NCBI GenBank assembly: GCA_902826695.1
Contig: CADEFU010000003.1
Location: 310,001-374,000, forward strand
DNA length: 64,000 nucleotides
From: an uncultured Alphaproteobacteria bacterium
GTDB taxonomy: Bacteria; Pseudomonadota; Alphaproteobacteria; Micropepsales; Micropepsaceae
Direction: 5' to 3'
Shown: positions 41,908 through 50,899 of the stretch, piece after piece
Layout: the number at the start of each line of letters is the position of its first letter
Position numbering within the stretch: the first letter of the stretch is position 1
Position numbers and translations under genes: made by a program
Notes under the pieces: generated by a model
Seen by the model: the letters and a program-made list of their open reading frames with translations, nothing else
The model's database searches: none
What the model was told of the DNA's origin: nothing

Positions 41908-43146
41908 ATGAACCCTTACGACTTCACTCCCCGCACCGTCGAAATCCTCCGCATCGGCCATAAGGGCGACGGCGAAACGGGGCAGGGCGTGTTCGTGCCC
42001 TTCACCGTGCCGGGCGACAAGGCGGCGGTGGCAGACGACGGCGATCGCGTACGCATCGTCGAACTCGTCGTGAAGGGCCCCACGCGCGCAACGCCACCCT
42101 GCAAGCACTTCACTTTTTGCGGCGGCTGCGCGTTGCAGCACGTTGAGGCGGAAGCCTACCGCGCCTGGAAGCAAGAACAAGTCGTACAAGCGCTCGCACA
42201 ACGCGGTATCACGGACGTCGAAGTCGCACCGCTCGTCGCCGTCGCCCCCCGTACGCGCCGCCGCGCCGTACTCACGGCCAAGCTCGTTGAAGGCGCGGTC
42301 ATGATCGGCTTCCAAGAACGCGGCAGCCATCACATCGTGGACATGGCCGAGTGTCACGTCCTGCACCCGGACCTATTCGCGCTCGTCGCCAAACTGCGCG
42401 CGCAACTGGCCAGCATTCTGCCCGAACATGCGCGCGCCGAAATCGACATCATGCGCGCCGACAATGGGATCGATATGTCGCTGGGCGTCGGCCGCACGAC
42501 GCTCGACCCCGCACTGCGCTCGAAACTCGCCAACCTCGCCGCACAGCTCGGCCTCGTCCGCCTCACCGTGAACGGCGAGCTCGTCGCGCAATCGACGCCG
42601 CCCATCATCCGCTGGGCGGGGGCCGAAGTAACGCCGCCCCCAGGCGCGTTCCTGCAAGCCGTGCCCGAAGCCGAAGAGATACTGCAGTCGCTCGTCACCG
42701 AAGCCGTCGGCAAGGCCAAGCGCGTGGCCGACCTGTTCGCCGGCTGCGGCGCCTTCACGTTCGCGCTCGCCCGCCACGCCGCGGTCGCCGCCTTCGACAG
42801 CGAAACCGACGCGATCGCGGCCTTGACCGCCGCGCGCAACGCGCCGGGCTTGAAACCCATCACCGCCGAACGCCGCGACCTCTTCCGCCGCCCGCTGCTG
42901 CAGCACGAGCTGGACGCCTTCGACGCCGTGGTCATCGACCCGCCCCGCGCCGGCGCCAAAGCCCAAGCTGAACAGCTCGCGACGTCGAAGGTCAAAACGA
43001 TCGCCGCCGTCTCCTGCAGCCCCGCGACCTTTGCCAGAGATGCCCGCATCCTCATCGACGGCGGCTACAAGCTCAAATCCGTGACCCCGGTCGACCAATT
43101 CCTCTGGTCACCGCACATCGAACTTGTGGCGATATTCGGCCGCTAG
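41908..43146 (+). CDS. TRAM / 4Fe-4S class I SAM-dependent RNA methyltransferase
   Basis: 412 residues in the TrmA/RlmD family. A TRAM-like N-terminal OB domain (IGHKGDGETGQGVFVPFTVP) is followed by the cluster cysteines in CKHFTFCGGCALQH and a fourth in AECHVL, which fit a 4Fe-4S cluster. The SAM site follows (RVADLFAGCGAFTFALARHA) and the catalytic region VIDPPRAGAKA with the nucleophilic cysteine in AAVSCSPATFARDA. It methylates uridine in rRNA or tRNA to m5U; the target is not predicted. Its stop codon abuts that of the convergent gene. Confidence 0.9.
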   Translation: MNPYDFTPRTVEILRIGHKGDGETGQGVFVPFTVPGDKAAVADDGDRVRIVELVVKGPTRATPPCKHFTFCGGCALQHVEAEAYRAWKQEQVVQALAQRGITDVEVAPLVAVAPRTRRRAVLTAKLVEGAVMIGFQERGSHHIVDMAECHVLHPDLFALVAKLRAQLASILPEHARAEIDIMRADNGIDMSLGVGRTTLDPALRSKLANLAAQLGLVRLTVNGELVAQSTPPIIRWAGAEVTPPPGAFLQAVPEAEEILQSLVTEAVGKAKRVADLFAGCGAFTFALARHAAVAAFDSETDAIAALTAARNAPGLKPITAERRDLFRRPLLQHELDAFDAVVIDPPRAGAKAQAEQLATSKVKTIAAVSCSPATFARDARILIDGGYKLKSVTPVDQFLWSPHIELVAIFGR

Positions 43147-44358
43147 CTACTTCGCTTCACCGTGCAACGGATCGCCGACATGCGTACCGAGGCGCCTGCG
43201 AAAATCTTTGGCCATGCCGGCCGCATCGAAGTCGAACACCGTGTTCTTCTTCATGATCAGTCGCGCCGCCTCGGCTTCGGCAAACAGTTCTTTGAGCGCT
43301 TTGTGCCGCAGTCGGTGGAGCGGGTTCTCCGGGTCGATCGCAAAGACCCCGTTGCGGCTTTCAGCGTAGCTTTTCACAGCGCCTTTGGCGACTTTTTTGA
43401 TCTGCTGACTTGTCTTGGCCAGATTCTCGAACAGCACGATCGACACACCGAGGTGCGAGTTCGTGTCCGTAAGCCCTACCCGGATGCCGCACATCACGGG
43501 TGAGCCTTCTCCGGTCGGATACGCAATCTGCATTTGCTCGTGAACGATCCTGTTGCCGCCGGTCTTCTTCGACATCGACGTGTGCAGCAGGTCGTTGTCC
43601 ACAAAACCGCTGCAATCCCATCGGTCTTCGGTCTTGGTTCGCAAATTGTTTGGGACGCCGCCGAACTCATAGTAAGTGCCGGAGAATCCGAAGCTGGTGT
43701 TCTTGGGCGCGGCAATCTCGAAGAGTTCGGCAATGAAGCTGTCGTCGTTGTCGTCGGAGCGATGGCGATAGACCCTGTAAAGTCCCTGAATGTCGCTTAG
43801 CCAGGCGGCTTTGTTTTCCCGAATTGTATCGACCAGATGGTTGATTTGGACGGTCGCCAAATGCGACGTCCCCTGCGGGAAGATCGAGTCGGTCGCGTTC
43901 TTGAGCGCCGTTTCGAACCTCTTTTCCCTTCCCGCCTCAGGTAAGCGTGAGAGCATCAAGATGCGGCGCGCGGCAGCCTTTACCTCGGCGCTCAGCTGCC
44001 GCCGCTTGGGCTCTCGCTTCTTCCAAGCAAAGACGAACCAGAACATGAGCGCGGACGCGGTGCCCGCTTGCATGTGATGGATCTTGTTGAGCCAGTCTTC
44101 GAACTTCCTTTCGTTGAAGGTCTGTTGCAGGTTGACGACGTCTAATCCGTCGGGATTTGCCGCGTGCAGGAGCCAGATATTTGGCCTGTTCTCTTCGATC
44201 GGCAGCGTTTCGATCTGTTTGCAAATCAGATTGGCGACGAGAGCGGCGTCTTTCCTTGTTGCGGGTGTTTGCTTCGAAAATTTTCCAAGCTCCAGACAGT
44301 TCGCGATCACTGCAAGGACATCGCCGAGCGTATCGGCGTGAGGCTTTTCATCTGCCAT
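43147..44358 (-). CDS. Orphan protein, unknown function
   Basis: 403 residues from ATG 44358. No domain is recognised. It has an N-terminal helical half (IANCLELGKFSKQTPATRKD, then ARRILMLSRLPEAGREKRFE) and a C-terminal beta-rich half (FGFSGTYYEFGGVPNNLRTK, IVHEQMQIAYPTGEGSPVMC). The stretch ASALMFWFVFAWKKREPKR may be a single membrane or buried helix. Codon use is looser and GC lower than in the adjacent housekeeping genes, suggesting transfer. It is divergent from the membrane protein at 44652. Confidence 0.6.
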   Translation of the reverse strand: MADEKPHADTLGDVLAVIANCLELGKFSKQTPATRKDAALVANLICKQIETLPIEENRPNIWLLHAANPDGLDVVNLQQTFNERKFEDWLNKIHHMQAGTASALMFWFVFAWKKREPKRRQLSAEVKAAARRILMLSRLPEAGREKRFETALKNATDSIFPQGTSHLATVQINHLVDTIRENKAAWLSDIQGLYRVYRHRSDDNDDSFIAELFEIAAPKNTSFGFSGTYYEFGGVPNNLRTKTEDRWDCSGFVDNDLLHTSMSKKTGGNRIVHEQMQIAYPTGEGSPVMCGIRVGLTDTNSHLGVSIVLFENLAKTSQQIKKVAKGAVKSYAESRNGVFAIDPENPLHRLRHKALKELFAEAEAARLIMKKNTVFDFDAAGMAKDFRRRLGTHVGDPLHGEAK

Positions 44359-44651
44359 GCGGGGTCAAAGGCGCCGTTCGAAAGTTTCAGAAATAGTTGC
44401 GCTAGTTTTGGATATTTCTGAGTTTTGTCCAGACTATCTTGAACCGTGTCCCCGCACGAAATCCCGGAGAATGAGCGTTTTGCTCGTTCGCAAGAATATT
44501 GCGCAATAAACTTTTTCAGCGAAATGAAGGCCGTGTATCCACAGGCTCTAGACTATGATTCGAACTTTTCGCCCTAAAGCTCCGCTGCGGCTTGTGAGAG
44601 ACGGGATGCATGGCGTGCACGCCCGCACGCTCCCAAATGAGGTGAAATGTC
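44359..44651. other. AT-richer divergent intergenic region
   Basis: About 290 bp with no gene. It contains a run of AT-rich sequence and the hairpin-like GAGCGTTTTGCTC (44471-44483), then AATATTGCGCAATA. A copy of CGTGTCCCC (44446-44454) recalls family C. Promoters for both divergent genes are expected here. Confidence 0.5.
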
Positions 44652-45299
44652 ATGAGCTCCTCCAAATCAAGTATCTCGCGCGGCGGCCGGATTCTTCGCG
44701 TTGGATTTGCCGCCCTGATCGTTTTGCTGAGCCTGTCCCCTGAAATGTTGGCTCTTTCGCTTGGAATGGCGGGAGATGCCGATTTGGCCCGGCTTTCGAA
44801 ATGGAAGTTGGGCGCCACGTCGTCATTGATCGTAATTTTGTCGTTGCTTGAATTGCTGACGTCGAGCTTCCTGCATCGCGCCGATCACGGCACGGATTCC
44901 CCCGTAAAGTACAAACGCGACTCCGCAATCGAAGCTCTCTTGAGTGTAACCCGCATGCAGGTGTGGCGGCAGGCGACGATCCTTACGCTTTCGGTTCTGG
45001 GGTTGTTAAGCCTTGGAACGTATGCACGGCTCGATGAGACCCTGTACCTCCTCGCCTTGGGATCATCCGTCCTGGGCTTTGCGGTTGTGCTCTGGAGCGC
45101 GCTAGCACCGGTCGACATGGTCATTTCCAGGGCGATCTCCGACCTCATACAACTGATCACGGGAGCTGGCGCACGCACCGTTCAGGCGTTTTCGACCGCT
45201 AACTTCCTGGGCAGTCTGTCCGGCAAGGCGGTCCGCACGGGGACGGTGGCCGCCACAATGATGCTCGCCTCGAAGAATCTGCATTTGCTGGTGCTGTGA
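44652..45299 (+). CDS. Membrane protein, unknown function
   Basis: 215 residues with four likely membrane helices (near 17-38, 52-72, 106-126, 130-150) and amphipathic regions near the ends. The start is ATG 44652 after GAGGTGAAATG. No family is recognised. GC is lower than in neighbouring core genes. It faces away from the orphan gene at 43147-44358 and could be its partner, but no shared motif supports that. Confidence 0.65.
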   Translation: MSSSKSSISRGGRILRVGFAALIVLLSLSPEMLALSLGMAGDADLARLSKWKLGATSSLIVILSLLELLTSSFLHRADHGTDSPVKYKRDSAIEALLSVTRMQVWRQATILTLSVLGLLSLGTYARLDETLYLLALGSSVLGFAVVLWSALAPVDMVISRAISDLIQLITGAGARTVQAFSTANFLGSLSGKAVRTGTVAATMMLASKNLHLLVL

Positions 45300-45385
45300 C
45301 CTCGCCGCGAATTGCCTTACGCCCGACGACGCAAAGCGCCGTCGGGCGTGCTACACTTCAGGCCCGTCCGTGACTTGTGACCGCC

Positions 45386-46426
45386 ATGCCCAACCCGATC
45401 GCCCGTGCCGCCTATCGCCTGACGCAGACCGCGCGTGTCGCCTGGTACGGCGGCCATCACCTCATCGCAAACCGCATGGGCCGCGGCACCGCGTTCGCGG
45501 ACCGCAAGGTCGAGGTCGAGAACGACTACCCGAACCGCAAGAAATTCCTTGGCGAGCTGCAGGCGCTGTTCGAGCGCGATTGGAAGAACATCGAGCTGGG
45601 CCTCTACGCCGCGCCGTCCGCGCTCGACCGCAGCGCGCTTCAAACGCTTCAGCAGTCGCTCGACTTCCTGCGCGACGTGCCGAAGGTCGCGCGCCGCCGC
45701 CGCGATCACGTGCACGACGAAGTTCTGTCGGATGAGTTGCGCAAGGACTTCCCGCGCTACTACCTCCAGAACTTCCACTACCAAACCGGCGGCTGGCTGA
45801 CCGAAGACTCGGCCAAGCGCTATGACTTCCAGGTCGAAGCTTTGTTCGCCGGCACCGCCGACGCGATGCGCCGCCAAGCGCTGGTTCCGATCGCCGAACA
45901 CATGAAGGGCCGCGACCAGCGCAAGCTGAAGCTGCTCGACGTGGCAACGGGCACCGGCCGCTTCCTCACCTTCGTCAAAGACAACTGGCCGCGCCTGAAG
46001 ACGACCGCGCTCGACCTCTCGCCCGCCTACCTCGACGAAGCGCGCAAGAACCTGAAACCCTGGCACGATGTCGCCTTCGTCGAAGCGAACGCCGAAGCGA
46101 TGCCGCTCGAGGACGAAAGCCAAGAAATCGTCACCTGCATCTATCTCTTCCACGAACTGCCGCCGAAGGTCCGCCCCGTGGTGGCGAAAGAAATCGCCCG
46201 CGTCCTGAAACCCGGCGGCGTCTTCGTCTTCGTGGAGTCGATCCAACCAGGCGACACGCCGGGCTTCGAGGCGCTGACCGAGTTCTTCCCGCAAGCGTTC
46301 CACGAGCCCTATTACGAGAGCTACTTGAGCTGGAACGTGGCGGATGCGTTTGCGACGGCAGGCTTGACGCTGCGCACCGAAACGCCCGCCTTTCTGTCGA
46401 AGGTGGTCTCGTTCGCCAAGCGTTGA
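45386..46426 (+). CDS. Class I SAM-dependent methyltransferase
   Basis: 346 residues from ATG 45386; GTG 45377 is an alternative. The SAM-binding domain starts near residue 190: KLLDVATGTGRFLTFVKDNW, TTALDLSPAYLDEARKNL, FVEANAEAMPLEDESQEIVT, then RVLKPGGVFVFVESIQPGD. The first 185 residues, rich in helical charged segments (FLRDVPKVARRRRDHVHDEV), have no recognised domain and may bind the substrate. The substrate is unknown. Confidence 0.85.
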   Translation: MPNPIARAAYRLTQTARVAWYGGHHLIANRMGRGTAFADRKVEVENDYPNRKKFLGELQALFERDWKNIELGLYAAPSALDRSALQTLQQSLDFLRDVPKVARRRRDHVHDEVLSDELRKDFPRYYLQNFHYQTGGWLTEDSAKRYDFQVEALFAGTADAMRRQALVPIAEHMKGRDQRKLKLLDVATGTGRFLTFVKDNWPRLKTTALDLSPAYLDEARKNLKPWHDVAFVEANAEAMPLEDESQEIVTCIYLFHELPPKVRPVVAKEIARVLKPGGVFVFVESIQPGDTPGFEALTEFFPQAFHEPYYESYLSWNVADAFATAGLTLRTETPAFLSKVVSFAKR

Positions 46427-46491
46427 CGGTTCGTTAAGGCGCCCGTGCCAGCGTCGCTGCAACGCTATTCTGGGTCATAAGACGCTCCGCT

Positions 46492-47910
46492 ATGGAGACG
46501 AAATTCGCCACGCTGCGCCCGTTATTCGGCCGCCCGATAGGACCCGACGATGGCACGCCGTCGGCGGCGGAGCTGCAGATCCACGCGGTCATGGTCAGTG
46601 CGCCGCTGGTAGCGATCTCCGGCGTGATCATCATGGTGGCGATCGTCGCCGCGTTTTGGAGCGCGGTGCCGGCCCCCATGCTCGCGACATGGGCGCTGCT
46701 CGTGTGCGCGGTGAGCGTTGTGATCCCGCGCCTGCTCCATGGATTGGGACAGCGCGTCCTCAACGACGCCGAATCCGCGCGCATTGTCGATATCATTGTG
46801 AAGTTCAGTGTGGTCCGCGCCCTCATTTGGGGTGGCGGCGCCGTCATGTTCTACCAATACGCCTCGCCCGCACAGTTGACGTTGCTGTCCGTCCTCGTGC
46901 TCGGCAACGCGATGGGCGGCGGCGCGGCGCTGATGCCGATCCCGCGCGCCGCGATGTACTATGCATTGTGCACCGTTGTCCCGCTTGCCGTCGCCTTTGC
47001 CGTGACCGGCGCGTTCGAAGGCATCTTGGCGGCGGCCCTTCTCCTGGTCTACGCGTTGGGCCAGCGTAGCGCTGCGGGCCAGGTTCATTCCTTCGTCGTC
47101 GCCGAGGTGAAGCTGCGCCAGGCCCTGATCGACAAGCAGCAGGAACTCACGCGCGCCAAGCTCGATGCCGAAGGCGCAAACCGTGCCAAGTCCGAATTCC
47201 TCGCTCATATGAGCCACGAACTGCGCACGCCGTTGAATGCAATCATCGGCTTCTCGGAGACCATCGGTAACGGCGTCTTCGGCCCGGTGAGCGAGCGCTA
47301 TGCGTCTTACGCCAAGGACATCAACGACAGCGGCATCCACCTCTTGAGGTTGATCAACGACGTCTTGGATCTGTCGAAGGTCGAGGCCGGCGCGCTTGTG
47401 ATCAGCGAAAGCGAATTCGCCGTCGAAGATTCGGTCGAAGCCGCGCTCCGTCTCGTGCGCGAGCGGGCGGCGCGCAAGAACATCGCCCTCGAATGGCACG
47501 CGCAATCCCTACCAAAGCACGTGAGGACGGACGAACGCCTGTTCCAACAAATCCTCATCAACCTCGTCACAAACGCGATAAAGTTTACGCCTGAAGGCGG
47601 CCAAGTCGCCGTCGTCGCCGCGATCGAACCATCGGGCGCGCTTCGCATAACGGTCGCCGACACCGGCGTCGGGATGACGGCAGGCGAGATCGATGTCGCG
47701 CTCACACCCTTCGGTCAAGTCGGCGACAGCATGAAAGCCCGCGTCGAGGGCACGGGCCTAGGCCTGCCGCTCTGCAAACGCTTCGCCGAAGCGCTCGGCG
47801 CCACGTTCAAGATCGAGAGCAAGCCGGGGCAGGGGACAACAGCGACGCTGATCTTGCCGGCGAAACGCAGCTCGACGCCTATCGCGGTGCACCAAGCACT
47901 AAGCGCCTAA
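46492..47910 (+). CDS. Membrane sensor histidine kinase
   Basis: 472 residues. About six membrane helices (near 35-57, 63-82, 106-122, 128-148, 156-172, 175-190) are followed by a short coiled linker and the HisKA domain, with phospho-acceptor H242 in [20 protein letters not shown]. The HATPase domain follows ([38 protein letters not shown]). No HAMP or PAS domain is seen, and no adjacent response regulator is present, so this is an orphan kinase. The stop is followed by a family A palindrome. Confidence 0.92.
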   Translation: METKFATLRPLFGRPIGPDDGTPSAAELQIHAVMVSAPLVAISGVIIMVAIVAAFWSAVPAPMLATWALLVCAVSVVIPRLLHGLGQRVLNDAESARIVDIIVKFSVVRALIWGGGAVMFYQYASPAQLTLLSVLVLGNAMGGGAALMPIPRAAMYYALCTVVPLAVAFAVTGAFEGILAAALLLVYALGQRSAAGQVHSFVVAEVKLRQALIDKQQELTRAKLDAEGANRAKSEFLAHMSHELRTPLNAIIGFSETIGNGVFGPVSERYASYAKDINDSGIHLLRLINDVLDLSKVEAGALVISESEFAVEDSVEAALRLVRERAARKNIALEWHAQSLPKHVRTDERLFQQILINLVTNAIKFTPEGGQVAVVAAIEPSGALRITVADTGVGMTAGEIDVALTPFGQVGDSMKARVEGTGLGLPLCKRFAEALGATFKIESKPGQGTTATLILPAKRSSTPIAVHQALSA

Positions 47911-47911
47911 G

Positions 47912-47943
47912 CCTGGGAGCGCGGGCGTCTCGCCCGCTCTTTC
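47912..47943 (+). repeat. Family A palindrome (copy 4)
   Basis: CCTGGGAGCGCGGGCGTCTC followed by GCCCGCTCTTTC begins immediately after the histidine kinase stop. Same orientation relative to the upstream gene as the copies at 14971 and 41817. Confidence 0.7.
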
Positions 47944-47962
47944 TGCTCGCTGACGCAAGGCG

Positions 47963-48673
47963 CTAACTTGACGGACGCTCACAGCGCTCGATGGCGGCCG
48001 TGACGCCATTGAACACCGCTGTGCCGGCTGTGTCCGCAGGAGTCGCGGGACGCAGATACTTGAACTCATCGACCGCAATCTCGCGGATGGCGTTACTGCT
48101 AGAATTGTAGATCCCCGGTGGACCAACACGACCGACAATCTCGACAACGGCGTCATAGAGTGCGGCGCTATTGAGTATCGTGGGTTGCTTGGGAAATGGC
48201 GCATTGAGTTCCTTCCAGCCAACTTTGCCGGGGACCACCTGCCACATCTCATCTTTTTGATCGAACGGAACAAAGCCATAGGACTCAGGCCCCATGAGTA
48301 CAATGCCTTGGTAACGACGTGAAACATGCGCCACCTTCGTACTCTCACCCCACTCGACGGTGGGCGGGTCCTCGATCCTAACGACATTGAACTGTCTAGC
48401 GTGCTGACCGAAGAAGCCGTCTTTCGGCTCGTTCGAAACCGTACCGATCAACACAACATGCACCGTCATCCACGCCGAACCGGGGTTCTCCAGGTAATTG
48501 GCACGGCGCAGCGCATCAGACATGTTCACAAACCACCTCTCGCGCACGTCAACTTGTTGGACGTACCGGTCACCGCAGCCAAACGTAAGATAGCCGTCGA
48601 TCCGCTGCTCCCGCGGCGTGCAACCGAGCAGTGCAAGCGTCGATGCAAGCGTGACCGAAGCGATTGACCTCAA
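47963..48673 (-). CDS. Lipoprotein of unknown function
   Basis: 236 residues from TTG 48673, which lies 5 bp after the stop of the next gene upstream; no ATG is available. The frame then reads RSIASVTLASTLALLGC, a short lipoprotein signal with lipobox LLGC. The mature domain (YVQQVDVRERWFVNMSDALR, then DFFGQ-like turns) is not recognised. I treat the start as coupled to the upstream gene. It is the last of four genes transcribed left from aroC. Confidence 0.65.
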   Translation of the reverse strand: MRSIASVTLASTLALLGCTPREQRIDGYLTFGCGDRYVQQVDVRERWFVNMSDALRRANYLENPGSAWMTVHVVLIGTVSNEPKDGFFGQHARQFNVVRIEDPPTVEWGESTKVAHVSRRYQGIVLMGPESYGFVPFDQKDEMWQVVPGKVGWKELNAPFPKQPTILNSAALYDAVVEIVGRVGPPGIYNSSSNAIREIAVDEFKYLRPATPADTAGTAVFNGVTAAIERCERPSS

Positions 48674-48678
48674 GGCGT

Positions 48679-48894
48679 CTACCCGGTGATCTTCTTGATC
48701 GCCGCCGTCACCATACCTTCGACGACGTTGCCGACCGCGCGCTCGACGGCGTTCTCGACCTTCTTCGCCGCACTCTGCGGCTTGCGCCGTTTGCGCGGCG
48801 CGGGCACGCCCAGCGCCACCTCCAAAGCCGACCGCTTCTTCGCCGGCCGCTTGCGCTTCTTTTTCGGCTTCCCAAAAAGATCGTCGAGAACCAT
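48679..48894 (-). CDS. Small basic helical protein
   Basis: 71 residues. The first half is Lys/Arg-rich (FGKPKKKRKRPAKKRSALEV) and the second is a helix with Val/Ala/Glu pattern (ENAVERAVGNVVEGMVTAAI). It resembles neither a known ribosomal protein nor a histone-like family that I can name. It may bind nucleic acid or membranes. Directly upstream of the lipoprotein gene. Confidence 0.5.
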   Translation of the reverse strand: MVLDDLFGKPKKKRKRPAKKRSALEVALGVPAPRKRRKPQSAAKKVENAVERAVGNVVEGMVTAAIKKITG

Positions 48895-48978
48895 GACGGC
48901 ATCTCACTTGTTCAAGGTTCCAACAAGATTATCACTGATCGGCAACGGGTCGCTAGCTCAAGCACTGTCCGAAGCACC

Positions 48979-49173
48979 TTAAAGGTCAACAAGATCGCCA
49001 ATCGCCTCGATGAGTCCGCCGATGGCATCGATGGCGGCGTTGAGAGCTTGGTCGGCGGCTGCGTTCGCAGCCGAATCGGCAACATTGCTCGCGAGGCTCT
49101 GTTTGGCGCGCCGTTTTGATGATTGGTTGTCTCTTCTTTGACGCGACTGTTGCTTTCGCGAGGGCTTCTTCAC
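48979..49173 (-). CDS. Small basic-to-acidic protein, unknown function
   Basis: 64 residues from GTG 49173, which lies 6 bp after the aroC stop. A basic N-terminus (MKKPSRKQQSRQRRDNQSSK) is followed by an Ala-rich amphipathic helix ending in IGGLIEAIGDLVDL. Its layout, basic start and Ala/Val-rich helix end, resembles the 71-residue protein next to it. Function unknown; possibly co-translated from the aroC transcript. Confidence 0.5.
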   Translation of the reverse strand: MKKPSRKQQSRQRRDNQSSKRRAKQSLASNVADSAANAAADQALNAAIDAIGGLIEAIGDLVDL

Positions 49174-49179
49174 AAGCGG

Positions 49180-50280
49180 CTACCCCACTTGCCCCCGATG
49201 CCGCAAAATATGATCCGCCAGCACCGCGGCCATCATGGCCTCGCCCACCGGCACCGCGCGGATGCCGACGCAGGGGTCGTGGCGGCCTTTGGTTTGGATG
49301 TCCGTCTCTTGCCCGTCGCGCGTGATCGTCTTGCGGGGCGAGAGGATCGACGACGTCGGCTTCACCGCAAACCGCACCACCACGTCTTGGCCCGTCGAGA
49401 TACCGCCTTGGACGCCGCCGCCGTGGTTTGCAAGGAACGTGGGCTTGCCGCCCGCCATACGCATTTCGTCCGCGTTCTCTTCGCCGGACAAAGCCGCCGC
49501 CGCAAACCCGTCGCCGATCTCGACGCCTTTGACCGCGTTGATCGACATCATCGCGCTCGCCAGATCGGCGTCGAGCTTGCCGTAGACCGGCGCGCCCAAC
49601 CCCGCGGGCACGTTCTCCGCCACGACCTCGATCACCGCGCCGCAGGACGAGCCCGCCTTGCGCCGCTCATCGAGATACGTCTCCCAAAGTGCGGCCGCCT
49701 TTGCATCCGGCGACCAGAACGGATTGCGCTCGACCTCCGCCCAATCCCAGTTGCCGCGATCGATCTTGTGCGAGCCCACTTGGATCAGCGCACCGCGAAT
49801 CCGCACGCCGCCCGGCACGATGTGGTCGAGCACCTTGCGCGCGATCGCTCCGGCCGCAACCCGCGCCGCCGTCTCGCGCGCGCTCTGCCGTCCGCCGCCA
49901 CGATAGTCGCGCACGCCGTACTTGATGAAATAGGCATAGTCGGCGTGACCGGGGCGGAACTTGTCCTTGATGCCCTCATAGTCCTTCGACTTCGCGTCCA
50001 CATTGTCGATGTGCAGCGCAATCGGCGTGCCGGTCGTGACCTGACCGCCGGTCGTGTCGTCGGAGAACACGCCGGAGAGAATCTTGACGACGTCCGTCTC
50101 CTGCCGCTGCGTGACGAACTTCGACGTGCCTGGCCGGCGCTTGTCCATCCACGGCTGAATGTCGGCCTCGGTCAGCGCAATGCCCGGCGGCGTCCCGTCG
50201 ACGACGCAGCCCAGCGCCGGCCCATGGCTCTCGCCCCAGGTCGTGACACGAAACAAATGGCCGTAGGTGTTGTGACTCAT
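49180..50280 (-). CDS. aroC: Chorismate synthase
   Basis: 366 residues. The signatures are complete: [17 protein letters not shown] at the N-terminus, [17 protein letters not shown] in the middle, [18 protein letters not shown] toward the end. It makes chorismate from EPSP with reduced FMN, the last step of the shikimate pathway, in the cytoplasm. It is 31 bp after the phosphatase gene and the third gene of the fabI operon; this order is common in alphaproteobacteria. Confidence 0.97.
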   Translation of the reverse strand: MSHNTYGHLFRVTTWGESHGPALGCVVDGTPPGIALTEADIQPWMDKRRPGTSKFVTQRQETDVVKILSGVFSDDTTGGQVTTGTPIALHIDNVDAKSKDYEGIKDKFRPGHADYAYFIKYGVRDYRGGGRQSARETAARVAAGAIARKVLDHIVPGGVRIRGALIQVGSHKIDRGNWDWAEVERNPFWSPDAKAAALWETYLDERRKAGSSCGAVIEVVAENVPAGLGAPVYGKLDADLASAMMSINAVKGVEIGDGFAAAALSGEENADEMRMAGGKPTFLANHGGGVQGGISTGQDVVVRFAVKPTSSILSPRKTITRDGQETDIQTKGRHDPCVGIRAVPVGEAMMAAVLADHILRHRGQVG

Positions 50281-50311
50281 GACGATAGCTCTAACCCGAC
50301 TCGGGCCAAAC

Positions 50312-50899
50312 TCACAGTGCGGCTTCGGTGCCGTTCCAAAAACGGTAAACCCGGTCGTTTTCCGGCGTCGGTAAACCCGGCATCTCAGTCACCGGCATGC
50401 CCCCATTGAGGCCGCGCAATGCGCGCCCGACGGCGCCATGCGCGACGACGACGACATCGCCCGAGAGGTCGGCGAGCCACATCTTCAAGCGGCCGGCAAG
50501 TTGCGCATAGCTCTCGCCGCCGCAGGGTGCGCCGTTCCACGGCGCTTCCCGGAAAGAATCCCAGGCCTCGGGCGCGGCCGCCTTGATCTCGCGCGCCGTC
50601 ATGCCCTCCCAGTCGCCGAACCCAAGCTCGGCCAGCCGGTCTTCGACGGCATAGTCATGCTCCGGCAGGTTCAACCGCGCGCGAATGATGTGCATCGTCG
50701 CGCGCGCACGGCCAAGCGGACTCGAGACGAAGGGCAGGGCGTGGAGATCGGGCACCGCGGCAAGCAGCGTCTCTGCGTTCGCCCGCGCATGTTCGCGCCC
50801 GGCATCGGTGAGAGGGCTATCCTTGCGCCCTTGCCACCGCCGCTCGGCGTTCCACACCGTCTCGCCATGCCGCACGAAGTAGATCGTGTGCGGCGTCAT
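50312..50899 (-). CDS. Histidine phosphatase (phosphoglycerate mutase-like) family protein
   Basis: 195 residues from ATG 50899, which overlaps the fabI stop by 4 bp (ATGA). The catalytic RHGE motif ([18 protein letters not shown]), the second histidine in [11 protein letters not shown], and the acid in [12 protein letters not shown] are present. It belongs to the broad phosphatase group; the substrate is undefined. Translationally coupled to fabI. A longer N-terminal extension in frame overlaps fabI and is not real. Confidence 0.9.
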   Translation of the reverse strand: MTPHTIYFVRHGETVWNAERRWQGRKDSPLTDAGREHARANAETLLAAVPDLHALPFVSSPLGRARATMHIIRARLNLPEHDYAVEDRLAELGFGDWEGMTAREIKAAAPEAWDSFREAPWNGAPCGGESYAQLAGRLKMWLADLSGDVVVVAHGAVGRALRGLNGGMPVTEMPGLPTPENDRVYRFWNGTEAAL

